A stretch of 64,000 bases of DNA from Enterovibrio qingdaonensis (GCF_028683135.1 NZ_JAJUBB010000003.1:411614-475613); one strand, 5' to 3'; positions 9,324 through 18,266 are shown, numbered from the stretch's first letter. Notes: a model not told the origin generated them from the sequence alone. Translations and numbers: made by a program.

Positions 9324-10376
9324 ATGAGCAATAGACGCGACTTTCTAAAAAAGGCAGGTATTGTCAGTGCAGCGAGTTCAACTGCAATACTGGGCGCACC
9401 TGCCGTTGTTTCAGCGAAGGAACCTATCCGCTGGCGACTTCAAACTTATGCGGGCCCGGCTTTGGCTGAGCACGTAATTAAACCCGCTGTTGATGCATTT
9501 AACGTAGCAGCGAACGGCGAAATGATCATCGAGTTGTACTATGCCGACCAACTCGTTCCGACCGGTGAATTGTTCCGTGCCATGCAAAAAGGCACGATAG
9601 ACGCGGTGCAAAGTGATGATGACTCCATCGCCGCTCCTGTCGATATTTCTGTATTCGGTGGCTACTTCCCGTTCGCAACCCGATACAGCCTCGATGTGCC
9701 TGTGCTGTTTGAAGAGTACGGACTGAAAGAAATCTGGCAAGAAGCCTATGGTGAAGTTAAAGGTGTGACGTGGCTTAGTGCGGGGTCATGGGATCCATGT
9801 CATTTCGCGACGGTTGACCCAATCCGCAGTCTTGAAGATCTCAAAGGCAAGCGTGTCTTTACCTTCCCAACCGCCGGACGCTTCCTCTCTCGCTTTGGTG
9901 TTATCCCCGTGACACTGCCATGGGAAGATATCGAAGTGGCGGTTCAAACCGGTGAGCTAGATGGTATCGCTTGGTCAGGTATCACCGAAGATTACACCGT
10001 AGGTTGGGCAGACGTGACGAACTATTTCCTCACCAATAATATTTCCGGTGCATGGTGTGGCTCATTCTTCGCCAATTCTGAACGCTGGGACGCCCTCCCC
10101 GATCATTTAAAAGTGCTCTTCAACATGATGATGGATTCATCACATTACTATCGTCAGCACTGGTATTGGGGCGGAGAGGCAAAACTCAGAACCGGTGGTA
10201 CAAAAATGCAACTGACTACGATTCCTGATGAAGAGTGGCGCCAAGTTGAACTTGAAGCCTATAAGTTTTGGGATGAAATCGCCGAAACAAGCCCAAGGAA
10301 TGCCCGTGTCATCGAGATCTTCAAAGAGTACTCAGGTGTCATGGAAAAAGCGGGGAAACCCTATCGCTATTCTTGA
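9324..10376 (+). CDS. TRAP solute-binding protein (DctP family) with a Tat-type signal
   Basis: A 350-residue periplasmic TRAP binding protein. The N-terminus has a twin-arginine motif (SNRRDFLKKA) followed by a hydrophobic stretch and an AxA-type cleavage region (VVSAK), so export by Tat is likely. AAGGA precedes the ATG. The segment after LEDLKGK reads RVFTFPTAGRFL, so the arginine that normally holds a ligand carboxylate (the IRV-type position) appears to be replaced by Phe. That fits a ligand without a carboxylate, such as an amine or amino alcohol (inference). I recall a TRAP protein of this broad type being crystallised with ethanolamine, but cannot verify it here. Confidence 0.9.
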   Translation: MSNRRDFLKKAGIVSAASSTAILGAPAVVSAKEPIRWRLQTYAGPALAEHVIKPAVDAFNVAANGEMIIELYYADQLVPTGELFRAMQKGTIDAVQSDDDSIAAPVDISVFGGYFPFATRYSLDVPVLFEEYGLKEIWQEAYGEVKGVTWLSAGSWDPCHFATVDPIRSLEDLKGKRVFTFPTAGRFLSRFGVIPVTLPWEDIEVAVQTGELDGIAWSGITEDYTVGWADVTNYFLTNNISGAWCGSFFANSERWDALPDHLKVLFNMMMDSSHYYRQHWYWGGEAKLRTGGTKMQLTTIPDEEWRQVELEAYKFWDEIAETSPRNARVIEIFKEYSGVMEKAGKPYRYS

Positions 10377-10397
10377 GCGAATTATAAATGGCAAAAC

Positions 10398-10429
10398 GAA
10401 AAGGTGGCGTAGAATTGCCGCCTTTTTTG
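10398..10429 (+). terminator. Terminator after the TRAP cluster
   Basis: Stem AAAGGTGGC / GCCGCCTTT (one G-T pair) followed by a T-run, 22 bases after the stop of the binding-protein gene. A Rho-independent terminator for the amine/TRAP operon. Confidence 0.8.
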
Positions 10430-10447
10430 TTTTCTGTGCGTTAAAAA

Positions 10448-10488
10448 TGAAAAAAACCAGTGCGATAGGCCAATACCGACACTGGTTT
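10448..10488 (-). terminator. Reverse-strand terminator
   Basis: AAACCAGTG (10455-10463) and CACTGGTTT (10480-10488) form a 9-bp stem. On the minus strand the stem is followed by seven T residues, so it would terminate leftward transcription coming from the lipoprotein gene at 10773-11174. The 3' untranslated region would then be nearly 300 bases. Confidence 0.65.
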
Positions 10489-10772
10489 CCCTCGTATTTT
10501 AAGCTGACGGCGACTTAACCCCGCCCTCTCATTTATTTCCTTCAGCTGATAAAACCAAACAGAAAGAAATGAAAGTCTTTGGTTCAGAATCAGTCTGTAA
10601 TTGGCGGCCTGCGTTACTGAATGATTTTGAACACAGGGCTAATTTAGTATCTGATGAATAAGAAAACTGTGAGGCTATCCAGAAAGTTCCCTTATTAATT
10701 ATAGAGATGCAGTATTTTTGCGAGCCAGATTAAACCATGGAATCAATATCACACGACTTCACTACTTTCTCT
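10489..10772. other. Gene-free stretch, likely 3' UTR of the leftward lipoprotein gene
   Basis: Together with the two terminators this gap (10377-10772) has no ORF with a ribosome-binding site or family resemblance. No further repeat or motif was recognised. Confidence 0.4.
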
Positions 10773-11174
10773 TCATAAAGCTGTCACAAAATCCGTGGCA
10801 CATTCTGGCCGTCCTAGCTCATATACACGCAACTCACGGATTTCACGTCTTTTTTCGTTCCATTTATGAATCGTCGACTCTCGCGATTGACCGCGCCCCA
10901 TTTCGCTGAACAAGAAGCGGTCTACAGTATGATTGAATGCTTGCAAATCCATTTGCTCCTGATAAACAACCCCCATGTATTCAAATGCAATGGCTTTTTC
11001 CTTGTTACTGCCAACGACGGTAAATCGCTGCAATGTATCTAGCGCACCTTCAAGCTCACAATCGACAATTTTTGCCTCTGCTTCAAATAGCGCACCGTGA
11101 ACACCATAGTTTGTCGCATAAGAACAACCATTGAGTATGACCATGGCGACCAGCAATAAGGCGTATCGTTTCAT
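10773..11174 (-). CDS. Small predicted lipoprotein, function unknown
   Basis: A 133-residue protein beginning MKRYALLLVAMVILNGCSY, a classic lipoprotein signal with lipobox LNGC, so the mature protein starts at the Cys and is membrane-anchored. The start at 11174 is chosen over one 8 codons upstream because AAAGGA lies 7 bases before it and the signal peptide then starts cleanly. The mature part is helical and charged, with a short TPR-like feel (ALDTLQRFTVVGSNKEKAIAF), but I recognise no family. It stands alone, divergent from ldhA. Confidence 0.75.
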   Translation of the reverse strand: MKRYALLLVAMVILNGCSYATNYGVHGALFEAEAKIVDCELEGALDTLQRFTVVGSNKEKAIAFEYMGVVYQEQMDLQAFNHTVDRFLFSEMGRGQSRESTIHKWNEKRREIRELRVYELGRPECATDFVTAL

Positions 11175-11387
11175 TCTATGTCCTTTTATTCCTTGCATTT
11201 TTGGAGTGCTGCATGAATAAATTTAGCAGCAATTTTCGCGCCATGTTCAATCGTCAACCATGCAAAACGACAAACTTTGTTTTTAATAATTCCCATTATC
11301 AGTAATTGAAGAATCTCTGCCCCTAAGCCACATTTTCACTATGTATCAATGACCCTGCTAGCAACAGAACGAAAATGAGGGGATCTA

Positions 11388-12377
11388 ATGAAAATTGCCG
11401 TATTTAGTGCAAAATCTTATGACGAAATATCATTCAATGCGATGAACCAACGGTTCAACCATGACATCAGCTATTTCGATTTTCGACTGACAGAACAAAC
11501 CGCCGCTTTGCTGAATGGATTTGACGCTGTTTGCGCCTTCGTGAACGACGACTTAGACGCCGCTGTGTTGAAGGAACTGGCGAGCCACGGCATAAAAGTC
11601 ATTGCAATGAGATGTGCCGGCTATGACAAGCTGGATGTTAACGCTGCAAAAAGCTTAGGGATTCAGGTGATGCGTGTTCCTGCCTATTCGCCTGAATCGA
11701 TAGCTGAGCACACCGTTGGGCTAATGCTGAGTTTAAACAGACATATCCATCGCGCTTATCAACGCACCCGAGACGCAAACTTCAATTTACAGGGCTTAAC
11801 GGGGTTTAACTTTCATCAAAGAACCGCAGGCATTATTGGAACAGGTCGAATTGGTATTGCTACGTTACGCATCTTAAAAGGTCTGGGTATGAACTTGCTC
11901 GTGCACGATCCTTTCGAGAACCCTGACGCAATCGCGTTGGGCGCAAAATACGTGCCTTTGGATGAACTCTATGCACAGTCCGATGTCATTTCGTTGCATT
12001 GTCCTTTGTTTAAAGAGAACTACCACATGCTCAATACTGAAGCATTCAGTAAAATGCGGGATGGCGTCATGATCATCAACACCAGTCGTGGTGGATTGAT
12101 TGACTCTCAAGACGCAATTGAAGCACTTAAAAGCCGCCGAATTGGTGCGCTAGGTGTGGATGTTTACGAGCATGAACAAGATTTATTTTTTGAAGATAAA
12201 TCCAATGATGTGATTCAAGATGACATATTCCGTCGACTGTCAGCCTGCCATAATGTGTTGTTTACTGGCCACCAGGCCTTCCTGACCGAAGAAGCCCTGG
12301 GCAACATTGCAGAAACGACACTCACAAACCTTCAGGCTTTCGAGCGCGGTGAAACCTCAGGAAACGAAGTGATTTAG
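11388..12377 (+). CDS. ldhA: D-lactate dehydrogenase (fermentative, NAD-dependent)
   Basis: A 329-residue D-2-hydroxyacid dehydrogenase, the usual length for LdhA. The Rossmann motif GTGRIG lies near residue 152; the catalytic arginine is in NTSRGG and the acid/base histidine in TGHQAF. The opening (MKIAVFSAKSYDEISF) is that of the LdhA branch rather than of SerA or PdxB. It reduces pyruvate to D-lactate in anaerobic growth. It sits alone between the divergent lipoprotein and DUF3297. Confidence 0.92.
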   Translation: MKIAVFSAKSYDEISFNAMNQRFNHDISYFDFRLTEQTAALLNGFDAVCAFVNDDLDAAVLKELASHGIKVIAMRCAGYDKLDVNAAKSLGIQVMRVPAYSPESIAEHTVGLMLSLNRHIHRAYQRTRDANFNLQGLTGFNFHQRTAGIIGTGRIGIATLRILKGLGMNLLVHDPFENPDAIALGAKYVPLDELYAQSDVISLHCPLFKENYHMLNTEAFSKMRDGVMIINTSRGGLIDSQDAIEALKSRRIGALGVDVYEHEQDLFFEDKSNDVIQDDIFRRLSACHNVLFTGHQAFLTEEALGNIAETTLTNLQAFERGETSGNEVI

Positions 12378-12488
12378 GCGAAGAATTCTCCCTTTTACTG
12401 CGTTTTCTTGTTTTTTTAAACGTGCGCCTTTATTAGTTCTCTATATTGTCTACAATAACGCGCTTTTTACTTATTACAGGTCAAGATT

Positions 12489-12737
12489 ATGAACGACACT
12501 ACTTCGCAACCAGCACTGCCAGATCGTCTGTCAGGTGATCCACGCAGCCCACACCACGTTGCTGAGTGTTTCCAACATGAAATCGGTATTCGCTTCAATG
12601 ACAAAGAACGTTTCGACGTTGAGGAATACTGCATCAGTGAAGGTTGGATCAAAATCCCTTCACCTAAAGCATTAGATCGCCGTGGTCAGCCACTTCTGAT
12701 CACGCTGAAAGGCAAAGTCGAAGCTTTCTACAAGTAA
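12489..12737 (+). CDS. DUF3297 family protein
   Basis: An 82-residue conserved small protein of the DUF3297 family, recognisable from LPDRLSGDPRSPHHV, GIRFN and EEYCISEGWIKI. It is widespread in gamma- and alphaproteobacteria with no assigned biochemical role. No signal peptide or membrane span is seen, so it is probably cytoplasmic. It is monocistronic, with a strong terminator 27 bases after the stop. Confidence 0.88.
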   Translation: MNDTTSQPALPDRLSGDPRSPHHVAECFQHEIGIRFNDKERFDVEEYCISEGWIKIPSPKALDRRGQPLLITLKGKVEAFYK

Positions 12738-12764
12738 GCGTTTTTCCGCTTTCTTATAGAAAAT

Positions 12765-12801
12765 GAAAAAAGGCAGAAAGTGTTACTTTCTGCCTTTTTT
12801 G
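12765..12801. terminator. Bidirectional terminator between DUF3297 and DUF2947 genes
   Basis: AAAAAAGGCAGAAAG and CTTTCTGCCTTTTTT form a 9-bp GC-containing stem with A/T tracts on both sides. It can serve both convergent genes. Confidence 0.9.
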
Positions 12802-12843
12802 ATGCAACTGCTAAAAAGCGTGCCTTTTACCAAGAAAAGAAAC

Positions 12844-13314
12844 CTACGGTCTCACACCCAGTTTCGCCAATCCGTTTTGTTCAAACATGGCTACTTCTTT
12901 CTTTTTCTTGCCAATTAACAATGGTTTGTCGTCATAGAAAAGAAAGTTTTTCCAATACTTCTTAAACATAACCCAACGCGTTTCAATCACATTATTTTTG
13001 TCATAACAAAAATACACCACGCTGTTGTCTTCCCATGGAAAATGGGCGACGAACTCGTCAGGCAGTTCCGTTTCTTCATCCCAAGCTGATTGCCAGTTAA
13101 CCTCGCTTGACCAAACATCACGCATGATTGGCCAATCGCCTTTACCAAAATGATCCGGTGTCGGGCTTTGATTGCTGATGAAATCGCGCCACAACTGCGC
13201 GCCACGAGCCTCTGCCATCGGTTTGATTTCGGCGTAATCTTCTGATGATACTGGCATGGATTGGTGGGTAAAAATCCACTTGCGCTTGTAATCTTCCAGG
13301 GGAATGTAATTCAT
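12844..13314 (-). CDS. DUF2947 family protein
   Basis: A 156-residue protein rich in Trp and aromatic residues, matching the Vibrionaceae/Shewanella DUF2947 family (YKRKWIFTHQSMPVS, WDEETELPDEFVAHFPW). No signal peptide or membrane segment is present. It lies 41 bases downstream of torR on the same strand and may be read from the torR transcript. Function unknown. Confidence 0.8.
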   Translation of the reverse strand: MNYIPLEDYKRKWIFTHQSMPVSSEDYAEIKPMAEARGAQLWRDFISNQSPTPDHFGKGDWPIMRDVWSSEVNWQSAWDEETELPDEFVAHFPWEDNSVVYFCYDKNNVIETRWVMFKKYWKNFLFYDDKPLLIGKKKKEVAMFEQNGLAKLGVRP

Positions 13315-13355
13315 ATCTCTCTCAAAAATTCGCGGGACTTAGTTACTTGAGTTAG

Positions 13356-14072
13356 TTACTTGCCCGCAAACATATAGCCTTCACCATGCACTGTAACGAA
13401 CAGTTGCGGTTTCTTAGGCTCTACTTCAATCTTGTTTCGTAAACGTCGAACTAACACGTCGACCGTTCTATCATTTGGTGCATCAACACGATGGCTAATT
13501 AAGTTGAGTATCCGCTCTCGACTCAACACACGATTAGGATTCGAGGTAAACGCAACAAGCATTTCATATTCAGCTTTCGTCAATTTGACCGCATCATTGC
13601 CTTTGCTCAAGGCGCGACGGTTGATATCAAATGTCCAGCCGTTGAAGCTAACAATATTATCATCTTCTTGGCCTGAAGACGCTAAACGATGCATCTCTTT
13701 TTGCGCACGGGAAATACGCCATAGCAAGTTCTTCACCCGAACTTGTAACTCTCTGAGTTCAAATGGCTTTGTGACATAGTCATCCGCCCCCATTTCCAGC
13801 CCGACGATGCGGTCAATACTGTCGGTCCGTGCCGTCACGAGAATTATACCGACGTCAGACTTCCCCCGCAGCTCTCTGGTCAAACTAAGACCATCTTCAC
13901 CGGGTAGATTCACATCAAGCAGCACCAAGTCAACGTGCTGCTGATTTATTATCTGATGCATCTCCTTGCCATCAGCAGCTTGGCTAACGGTATATCCTTG
14001 ATTTTCAAAGTAACCACTTACCATTATCCGGGTGACTACTTCGTCTTCTACAACCAGTATGTGATGAGTCAC
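13356..14072 (-). CDS. torR: Two-component response regulator TorR
   Basis: A 238-residue OmpR-family regulator. The receiver domain (residues 1-120) has the acidic pocket (VEDE), the phospho-acceptor Asp in LLDVNLPGEDG, Thr in VTARTDS and Lys in VTKPFELRE. The C-terminal winged helix includes RTVDVLVRRLRNKIE. The sequence is closer to TorR (IDRIVGLEMGADDYVTKP) than to ArcA. It is divergent from torC across a 399-base region with Tor-box-like repeats, so it is expected to activate torCA in response to TMAO. Its sensor kinase (TorS) and periplasmic TorT are not in the window. Confidence 0.9.
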   Translation of the reverse strand: MTHHILVVEDEVVTRIMVSGYFENQGYTVSQAADGKEMHQIINQQHVDLVLLDVNLPGEDGLSLTRELRGKSDVGIILVTARTDSIDRIVGLEMGADDYVTKPFELRELQVRVKNLLWRISRAQKEMHRLASSGQEDDNIVSFNGWTFDINRRALSKGNDAVKLTKAEYEMLVAFTSNPNRVLSRERILNLISHRVDAPNDRTVDVLVRRLRNKIEVEPKKPQLFVTVHGEGYMFAGK

Positions 14073-14079
14073 TTAAAAC

Positions 14080-14089
14080 CTGTTCATAA
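14080..14089 (+). promoter_or_regulatory. Tor-box-like decamer next to the torR start
   Basis: CTGTTCATAA matches nine of ten bases of the E. coli Tor-box consensus CTGTTCATAT as I recall it. It lies 8 bases from the torR start codon, in a position suited to autoregulation. Confidence 0.55.
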
Positions 14090-14288
14090 ATCGTCATGAT
14101 GGGCGCACTGTACCAGCAAAAATACCTGCAAAGTTGATTTATCTCATGGTTTTTGCACTTTCCTATCCGTTAGATAAATCACAGTTTTCACTACTCAGTG
14201 ATATTTTTTTGCGAGTTATACACCAAATTTAGCCTTTTTGGCACATTTAGAAGCACATAATACTCTCGTCACGAAGAAAACCCACCCT

Positions 14289-14352
14289 CCATTCATATTC
14301 TGTTCACATCACCACTTATCCCATTCACTTTCATACCTAACCATATTCACAT
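14289..14352 (+). promoter_or_regulatory. Array of Tor-box-like decamers upstream of torC
   Basis: CCATTCATAT (14289), CTGTTCACAT (14300), CCATTCACTT (14321) and ATATTCACAT (14343) share the (C/A)NNTTCANNT core. They begin 11, 21 and 22 bases apart, i.e. in near-integral helical turns. This fits cooperative binding of phosphorylated TorR on one face of the DNA before the torC promoter. The remaining parts of 14073-14471 show nothing else recognised. Confidence 0.55.
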
Positions 14353-14471
14353 CCAATCGCTAACATGCGCGACTCGAAATAACGCATCAAAAACATGTAG
14401 CTATAGTGCGCTGGCTTGCTTTCCAACTTCGAATCGGGGAATGGGCCCAACACTAACTACGAAAACTTTTT

Positions 14472-15653
14472 ATGGGTGTATCCATTTTTATGAAAAAGCT
14501 ATTGCAAAAGCTGATGAAGCCAAGCGCAAAGTATCCAATCCTTGCGCTTGTTCTGGTCGGTGCTGTTATTGCGGTCGCCGGCGTGATCTCAATGAACAAA
14601 GCCTTCGAAGTTTTCTCTTCCACTGAGTTCTGTACCTCTTGTCACACCATGCAACAGAACTATGAGGAATATAAGCAATCTATCCACTACAGCAATGCGA
14701 AGGGTATCCGCGCAGAATGTGTGGACTGTCACCAACCAAAAGATTTCGTTGGTAAAGTAAAACGTAAGATGGGTGCGGTTACTGACCTGTACCACCACTT
14801 CATCACCGGAAAAATCGATACGCCTGAGCAGTTTGAAGAGCACCGGCTTGAGCTCGCCCAGAAAGTATGGGACCGCATGGCGGACGAAAACTACAAAACA
14901 TGTACGACTTGTCACTCATATGACGCGATGGATCACAGCAAGCAATCTGTTCAAGCAATGAAAGAGATGATCCCTGCTGCAAAAGAAAACATGGCGTGTG
15001 TTGAGTGTCACAAAGGTATTGCACACGAACTGCCAAACATGGCGGGTGGCTTCCGTAAGACGTTCGAAACACTAAATGCAGATGCGATCGCTCCTGCTGG
15101 CGCGAAGAAACTTTACTCACTAAGTGAGAAGAGCCTGTTCGCAACCGCAGATGCCAGCGGCAAAGTTGAAGGCCAGCTACTACCAGCGTCCGAAGTTGAC
15201 GTGATTGGCGAAGAAGGCGACATGCTGAAAGTTCGCATTCAAGGCTGGATCGAAACTAACGGTAAAGGCCGCGTAATGACCGAGTACATGGGTAAACGTG
15301 TATTCAAGGCAACCGTTCGTGGCGACGTGAAAGCAAGTGAAACCGTCATTTCTGAAGAAATCGACCCTGCAACTAACATGGCTTGGAAACAAGTAGCGGT
15401 TGAAGCGTACGTAACCAAAGACGGCATGCTGGACAGCATTGAGCCTGTATGGGATTACGCATCAGAAATGTACGCGTCTTCTTGTAACTCATGTCACGCT
15501 GCTCCTGCACCAGGCCACTTCACTGCAAATGGCTGGATCTCAAGCCTGAAAGCAATGAGTGCATATTACCGCTTGAGCAAAACTGAAGAACGCACACTGC
15601 TGAAATATCTGCAGAACCACGGTAGCGATACCGGCGGTGCAGGTCAGCACTAA
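14472..15653 (+). CDS. torC: Pentahaem c-type cytochrome TorC
   Basis: A membrane-anchored NapC/NirT-family cytochrome. One N-terminal membrane span (residues ~22-44) is followed by five CXXCH haem sites: CTSCH (54), CVDCH (83), CTTCH (144), CVECH (176) and CNSCH (338). Four sit in the NapC-type domain and the fifth in the C-terminal extension, as in TorC. It passes electrons from menaquinol to TorA. The start is uncertain: ATG 14472 gives 393 residues, and ATG 14490 (MKKLLQK) gives a more usual N-terminus; neither has a clear Shine-Dalgarno. It is followed by torA after 68 bases. Confidence 0.93.
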   Translation: MGVSIFMKKLLQKLMKPSAKYPILALVLVGAVIAVAGVISMNKAFEVFSSTEFCTSCHTMQQNYEEYKQSIHYSNAKGIRAECVDCHQPKDFVGKVKRKMGAVTDLYHHFITGKIDTPEQFEEHRLELAQKVWDRMADENYKTCTTCHSYDAMDHSKQSVQAMKEMIPAAKENMACVECHKGIAHELPNMAGGFRKTFETLNADAIAPAGAKKLYSLSEKSLFATADASGKVEGQLLPASEVDVIGEEGDMLKVRIQGWIETNGKGRVMTEYMGKRVFKATVRGDVKASETVISEEIDPATNMAWKQVAVEAYVTKDGMLDSIEPVWDYASEMYASSCNSCHAAPAPGHFTANGWISSLKAMSAYYRLSKTEERTLLKYLQNHGSDTGGAGQH

Positions 15654-15670
15654 GTAAAAAATTAAAGCGG

Positions 15671-15688
15671 CAGGCGCATCAGCGCCTG
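15671..15688 (+). other. Hairpin between torC and torA
   Basis: CAGGCGC (15671-15677) pairs with GCGCCTG (15682-15688), loop of 4. Without a T-run it is more likely an mRNA-processing or stabilising element than a full terminator. Confidence 0.45.
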
Positions 15689-15721
15689 TCTTATCGACTT
15701 TAAATTTATAAGGATTCCTAC

Positions 15722-18250
15722 ATGGCGACTGAAAAACTACAAGGCATTACCCGCCGTCGTTTTCTATCAGGCATGTTGACCGCCAGTGCTGGTGCCGTAA
15801 TTGGCAGCAGCCTTCTGGCGCCTCGCACGGCTATGGCCGCGACTGATGCGAAAAGCACGTTCTCTGGCGACGTAATTCACGGTTCACACTGGGGTGCATT
15901 CCGCGCGAAAGTGGAAAACGGCATCTGGATTGACACCGTTGCGTTCGAAAACGACCCGCACCCAACCGCAATGCTGAGCGCGGTTCGAGAAGTGGTTTAC
16001 AACCCATCTCGTGTTAAGTACCCAATGGTTCGTCTGGACTGGCTGAAGCACGGTTGGAAATCTGACACGACACAACGTGGTGATAACCGCTTTGTGCGTG
16101 TGCCATGGTCACAGGCTCTGGACTTCTTCCACCACGAGCTAGAGCGTGTTCAAAACACTTATGGCCCAAGTGCACTGTACGCTGGCCACTCTGGCTGGCA
16201 GTCGTGCGGTAAATTGAATACCGCGGGTACTATCATGCAGCGCGCTATCAGCCTGCACGGTACGTACCTTGCGAAGATCGGTGACTACTCCACCGGTTCT
16301 GCGCAAGTTGTTCTGCCTTACGTTGCTGGTGCAATGGAAGTTTACGAACAGCAAACGTCATGGCCTCTGGTTCTGGAAAACGCGAAAAACATCGTTATCT
16401 GGGGTTCAGACCCAATTAAAAACCTGCAAGTTGGCTGGCTGATCCCTGATCACAGCGTATACGGTTACTACCAGCAACTGGCAGATAAAGTGAAGTCAGG
16501 CGAAATCAACGTTATCCACGTTGACCCAGTGAAGAGCCAATCTTACAAGTTCTTCGGTGGTAAGCAGGTTCCAGTTAACCCGCAAACTGACGTTCCACTA
16601 ATGCTAGCGATTGCTCATACCCTGTACACTGAAAAACTGTACGACGAGCAATTCCTTGCTGACTACACCACAGGTTTCGACCAATTCGTTCCTTACCTGA
16701 CCGGTGAGAAAGACGGCGTTGCGAAAACACCTGAGTGGGCAGAGAAAATCTGTGGTATCCCAGCTGACGAGATTCGTGAACTGGCACGTACCATGGCAAG
16801 CGGCCGTACTCAAATTATCGCGGGCTGGTGTTTGCAGCGTATGCAACACGGCGAGCAGTACGCATGGATGATCGTTGTTCTGGCAGCAATGCTGGGCCAA
16901 ATCGGTCTGCCAGGCGGCGGCTTCGGTTTCGGTTGGCACTACAACGATGCAGGTACAATTACCTCTGCAGGTCCACTGATGTCTGGTTTCAGCTCAGTGA
17001 CTGGCGTTGAGCCAATTCACCAAGGCAGCTACAACGGTTACTCGACCTATATTCCAGTAGCACGTTTCGTTGACTGTATTGAGAACCCTGGTAAAACCAT
17101 CCAGTTCAATGGTCACAGCGTGAAGTTCCCACACATGAAGATGGCTATCTTCTGTGGTAACAACCCATTCCACCACCACCAAGATCGTAACCGTATGATC
17201 GAGGCGTGGCGTAAGCTTGAAACGGTTGTGAGCGTTGAGCACCAGTGGACTGCGACGTGTCGCTTTGCAGATATCGTTCTGCCAGCAACCACGACTTACG
17301 AGCGTAACGACATCGAGCAGTTCGGTAACCACTCGAACAAAGGTATCATCGCGATGAAACAAATCGTTGAGCCTATGTTCGAATCGAAAGATGACTTCGA
17401 TATCTTCCGTGAGCTATGCACCCGTTTTGACCGCGAAGAAGCGTTCACCGGTGGCAAGACCAAGATGGAATGGATTGAAGAGATCTACAACGGTGCGCGT
17501 CTGCAAGGTCGTGGTATCGGCGTTCGTATGCCTAACTTCGTTAAGTTCTGGGAAGAAGAGCAATTCGTTTCATTCCCTGAAGGTTCTGAGTGGGTACGTC
17601 ACGCAGCATTCCGTAAAGAACCGGATCTGGAGCCATTGGGCACCGCAACCGGTCTGATCGAGATCTACTGTAAGACTATCGCTGACATGGGTTACGACGA
17701 CTGTCAGGGCCACCCAATGTGGTTCGAAAAAGTTGAGCGTAGCCATGGTGGCCCTAAGTCGAACAAGTTCCCGCTGCACATGCAAAGCTGTCACCCGAAC
17801 TACCGCCTGCACTCGCAGCTGTGTTCGTCTGACGACTTCCGCGGAACTTACGCGGTACAAGATCGTGAACCTGTATACATCAGCACTGCTGACGCAAAAG
17901 CGCGTGGCATCGTGTCTGGTGACATCGTTCGCGTATTCAATGACCGTGGTCAAGTTCTGGCAGGTGCTGTTGTAACTGACGACTACAAGTCAGGCGTATG
18001 TCGTATTGAAGAAGGCGCATGGTATGCACCGCTTGAAGGCGGCAAACCAGGTACCCTTTGTACTTACGGCGATCCAAACGTTCTGACTGTAGATATCGGT
18101 ACGTCGAAGCTGGCTCAAGCAACCTCTGCACACACTGCACTGGTTGAAATTGAGAAATACACCGGCCCAATTCCTTCAGTAACAGGCTTCAGTGGCCCTA
18201 CTGAGATTGACGACGTAAACCCACTGTTCCCAGCGATGGATATCGCATAA
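15722..18250 (+). CDS. torA: Periplasmic trimethylamine-N-oxide reductase TorA
   Basis: An 842-residue molybdopterin enzyme of the DMSO-reductase family, the normal TorA length. The N-terminus carries a Tat signal (TRRRFLSG, hydrophobic stretch, cleavage after AMA). The serine that binds molybdenum is in GDYSTGSAQ (Ser190). AAGGA precedes the ATG. It reduces TMAO to trimethylamine in the periplasm with electrons from TorC. Codon use is strongly biased, as expected for a highly induced enzyme. A terminator follows immediately, separating it from torD. Confidence 0.96.
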   Translation: MATEKLQGITRRRFLSGMLTASAGAVIGSSLLAPRTAMAATDAKSTFSGDVIHGSHWGAFRAKVENGIWIDTVAFENDPHPTAMLSAVREVVYNPSRVKYPMVRLDWLKHGWKSDTTQRGDNRFVRVPWSQALDFFHHELERVQNTYGPSALYAGHSGWQSCGKLNTAGTIMQRAISLHGTYLAKIGDYSTGSAQVVLPYVAGAMEVYEQQTSWPLVLENAKNIVIWGSDPIKNLQVGWLIPDHSVYGYYQQLADKVKSGEINVIHVDPVKSQSYKFFGGKQVPVNPQTDVPLMLAIAHTLYTEKLYDEQFLADYTTGFDQFVPYLTGEKDGVAKTPEWAEKICGIPADEIRELARTMASGRTQIIAGWCLQRMQHGEQYAWMIVVLAAMLGQIGLPGGGFGFGWHYNDAGTITSAGPLMSGFSSVTGVEPIHQGSYNGYSTYIPVARFVDCIENPGKTIQFNGHSVKFPHMKMAIFCGNNPFHHHQDRNRMIEAWRKLETVVSVEHQWTATCRFADIVLPATTTYERNDIEQFGNHSNKGIIAMKQIVEPMFESKDDFDIFRELCTRFDREEAFTGGKTKMEWIEEIYNGARLQGRGIGVRMPNFVKFWEEEQFVSFPEGSEWVRHAAFRKEPDLEPLGTATGLIEIYCKTIADMGYDDCQGHPMWFEKVERSHGGPKSNKFPLHMQSCHPNYRLHSQLCSSDDFRGTYAVQDREPVYISTADAKARGIVSGDIVRVFNDRGQVLAGAVVTDDYKSGVCRIEEGAWYAPLEGGKPGTLCTYGDPNVLTVDIGTSKLAQATSAHTALVEIEKYTGPIPSVTGFSGPTEIDDVNPLFPAMDIA

Positions 18251-18266
18251 GAGACAGTGAGAAGAA

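Noticed and set aside
16604..17362. Long antisense frames inside torA
   Set aside because: Strong codon bias in torA leaves open frames on the opposite strand; none has a family match or a start signal.
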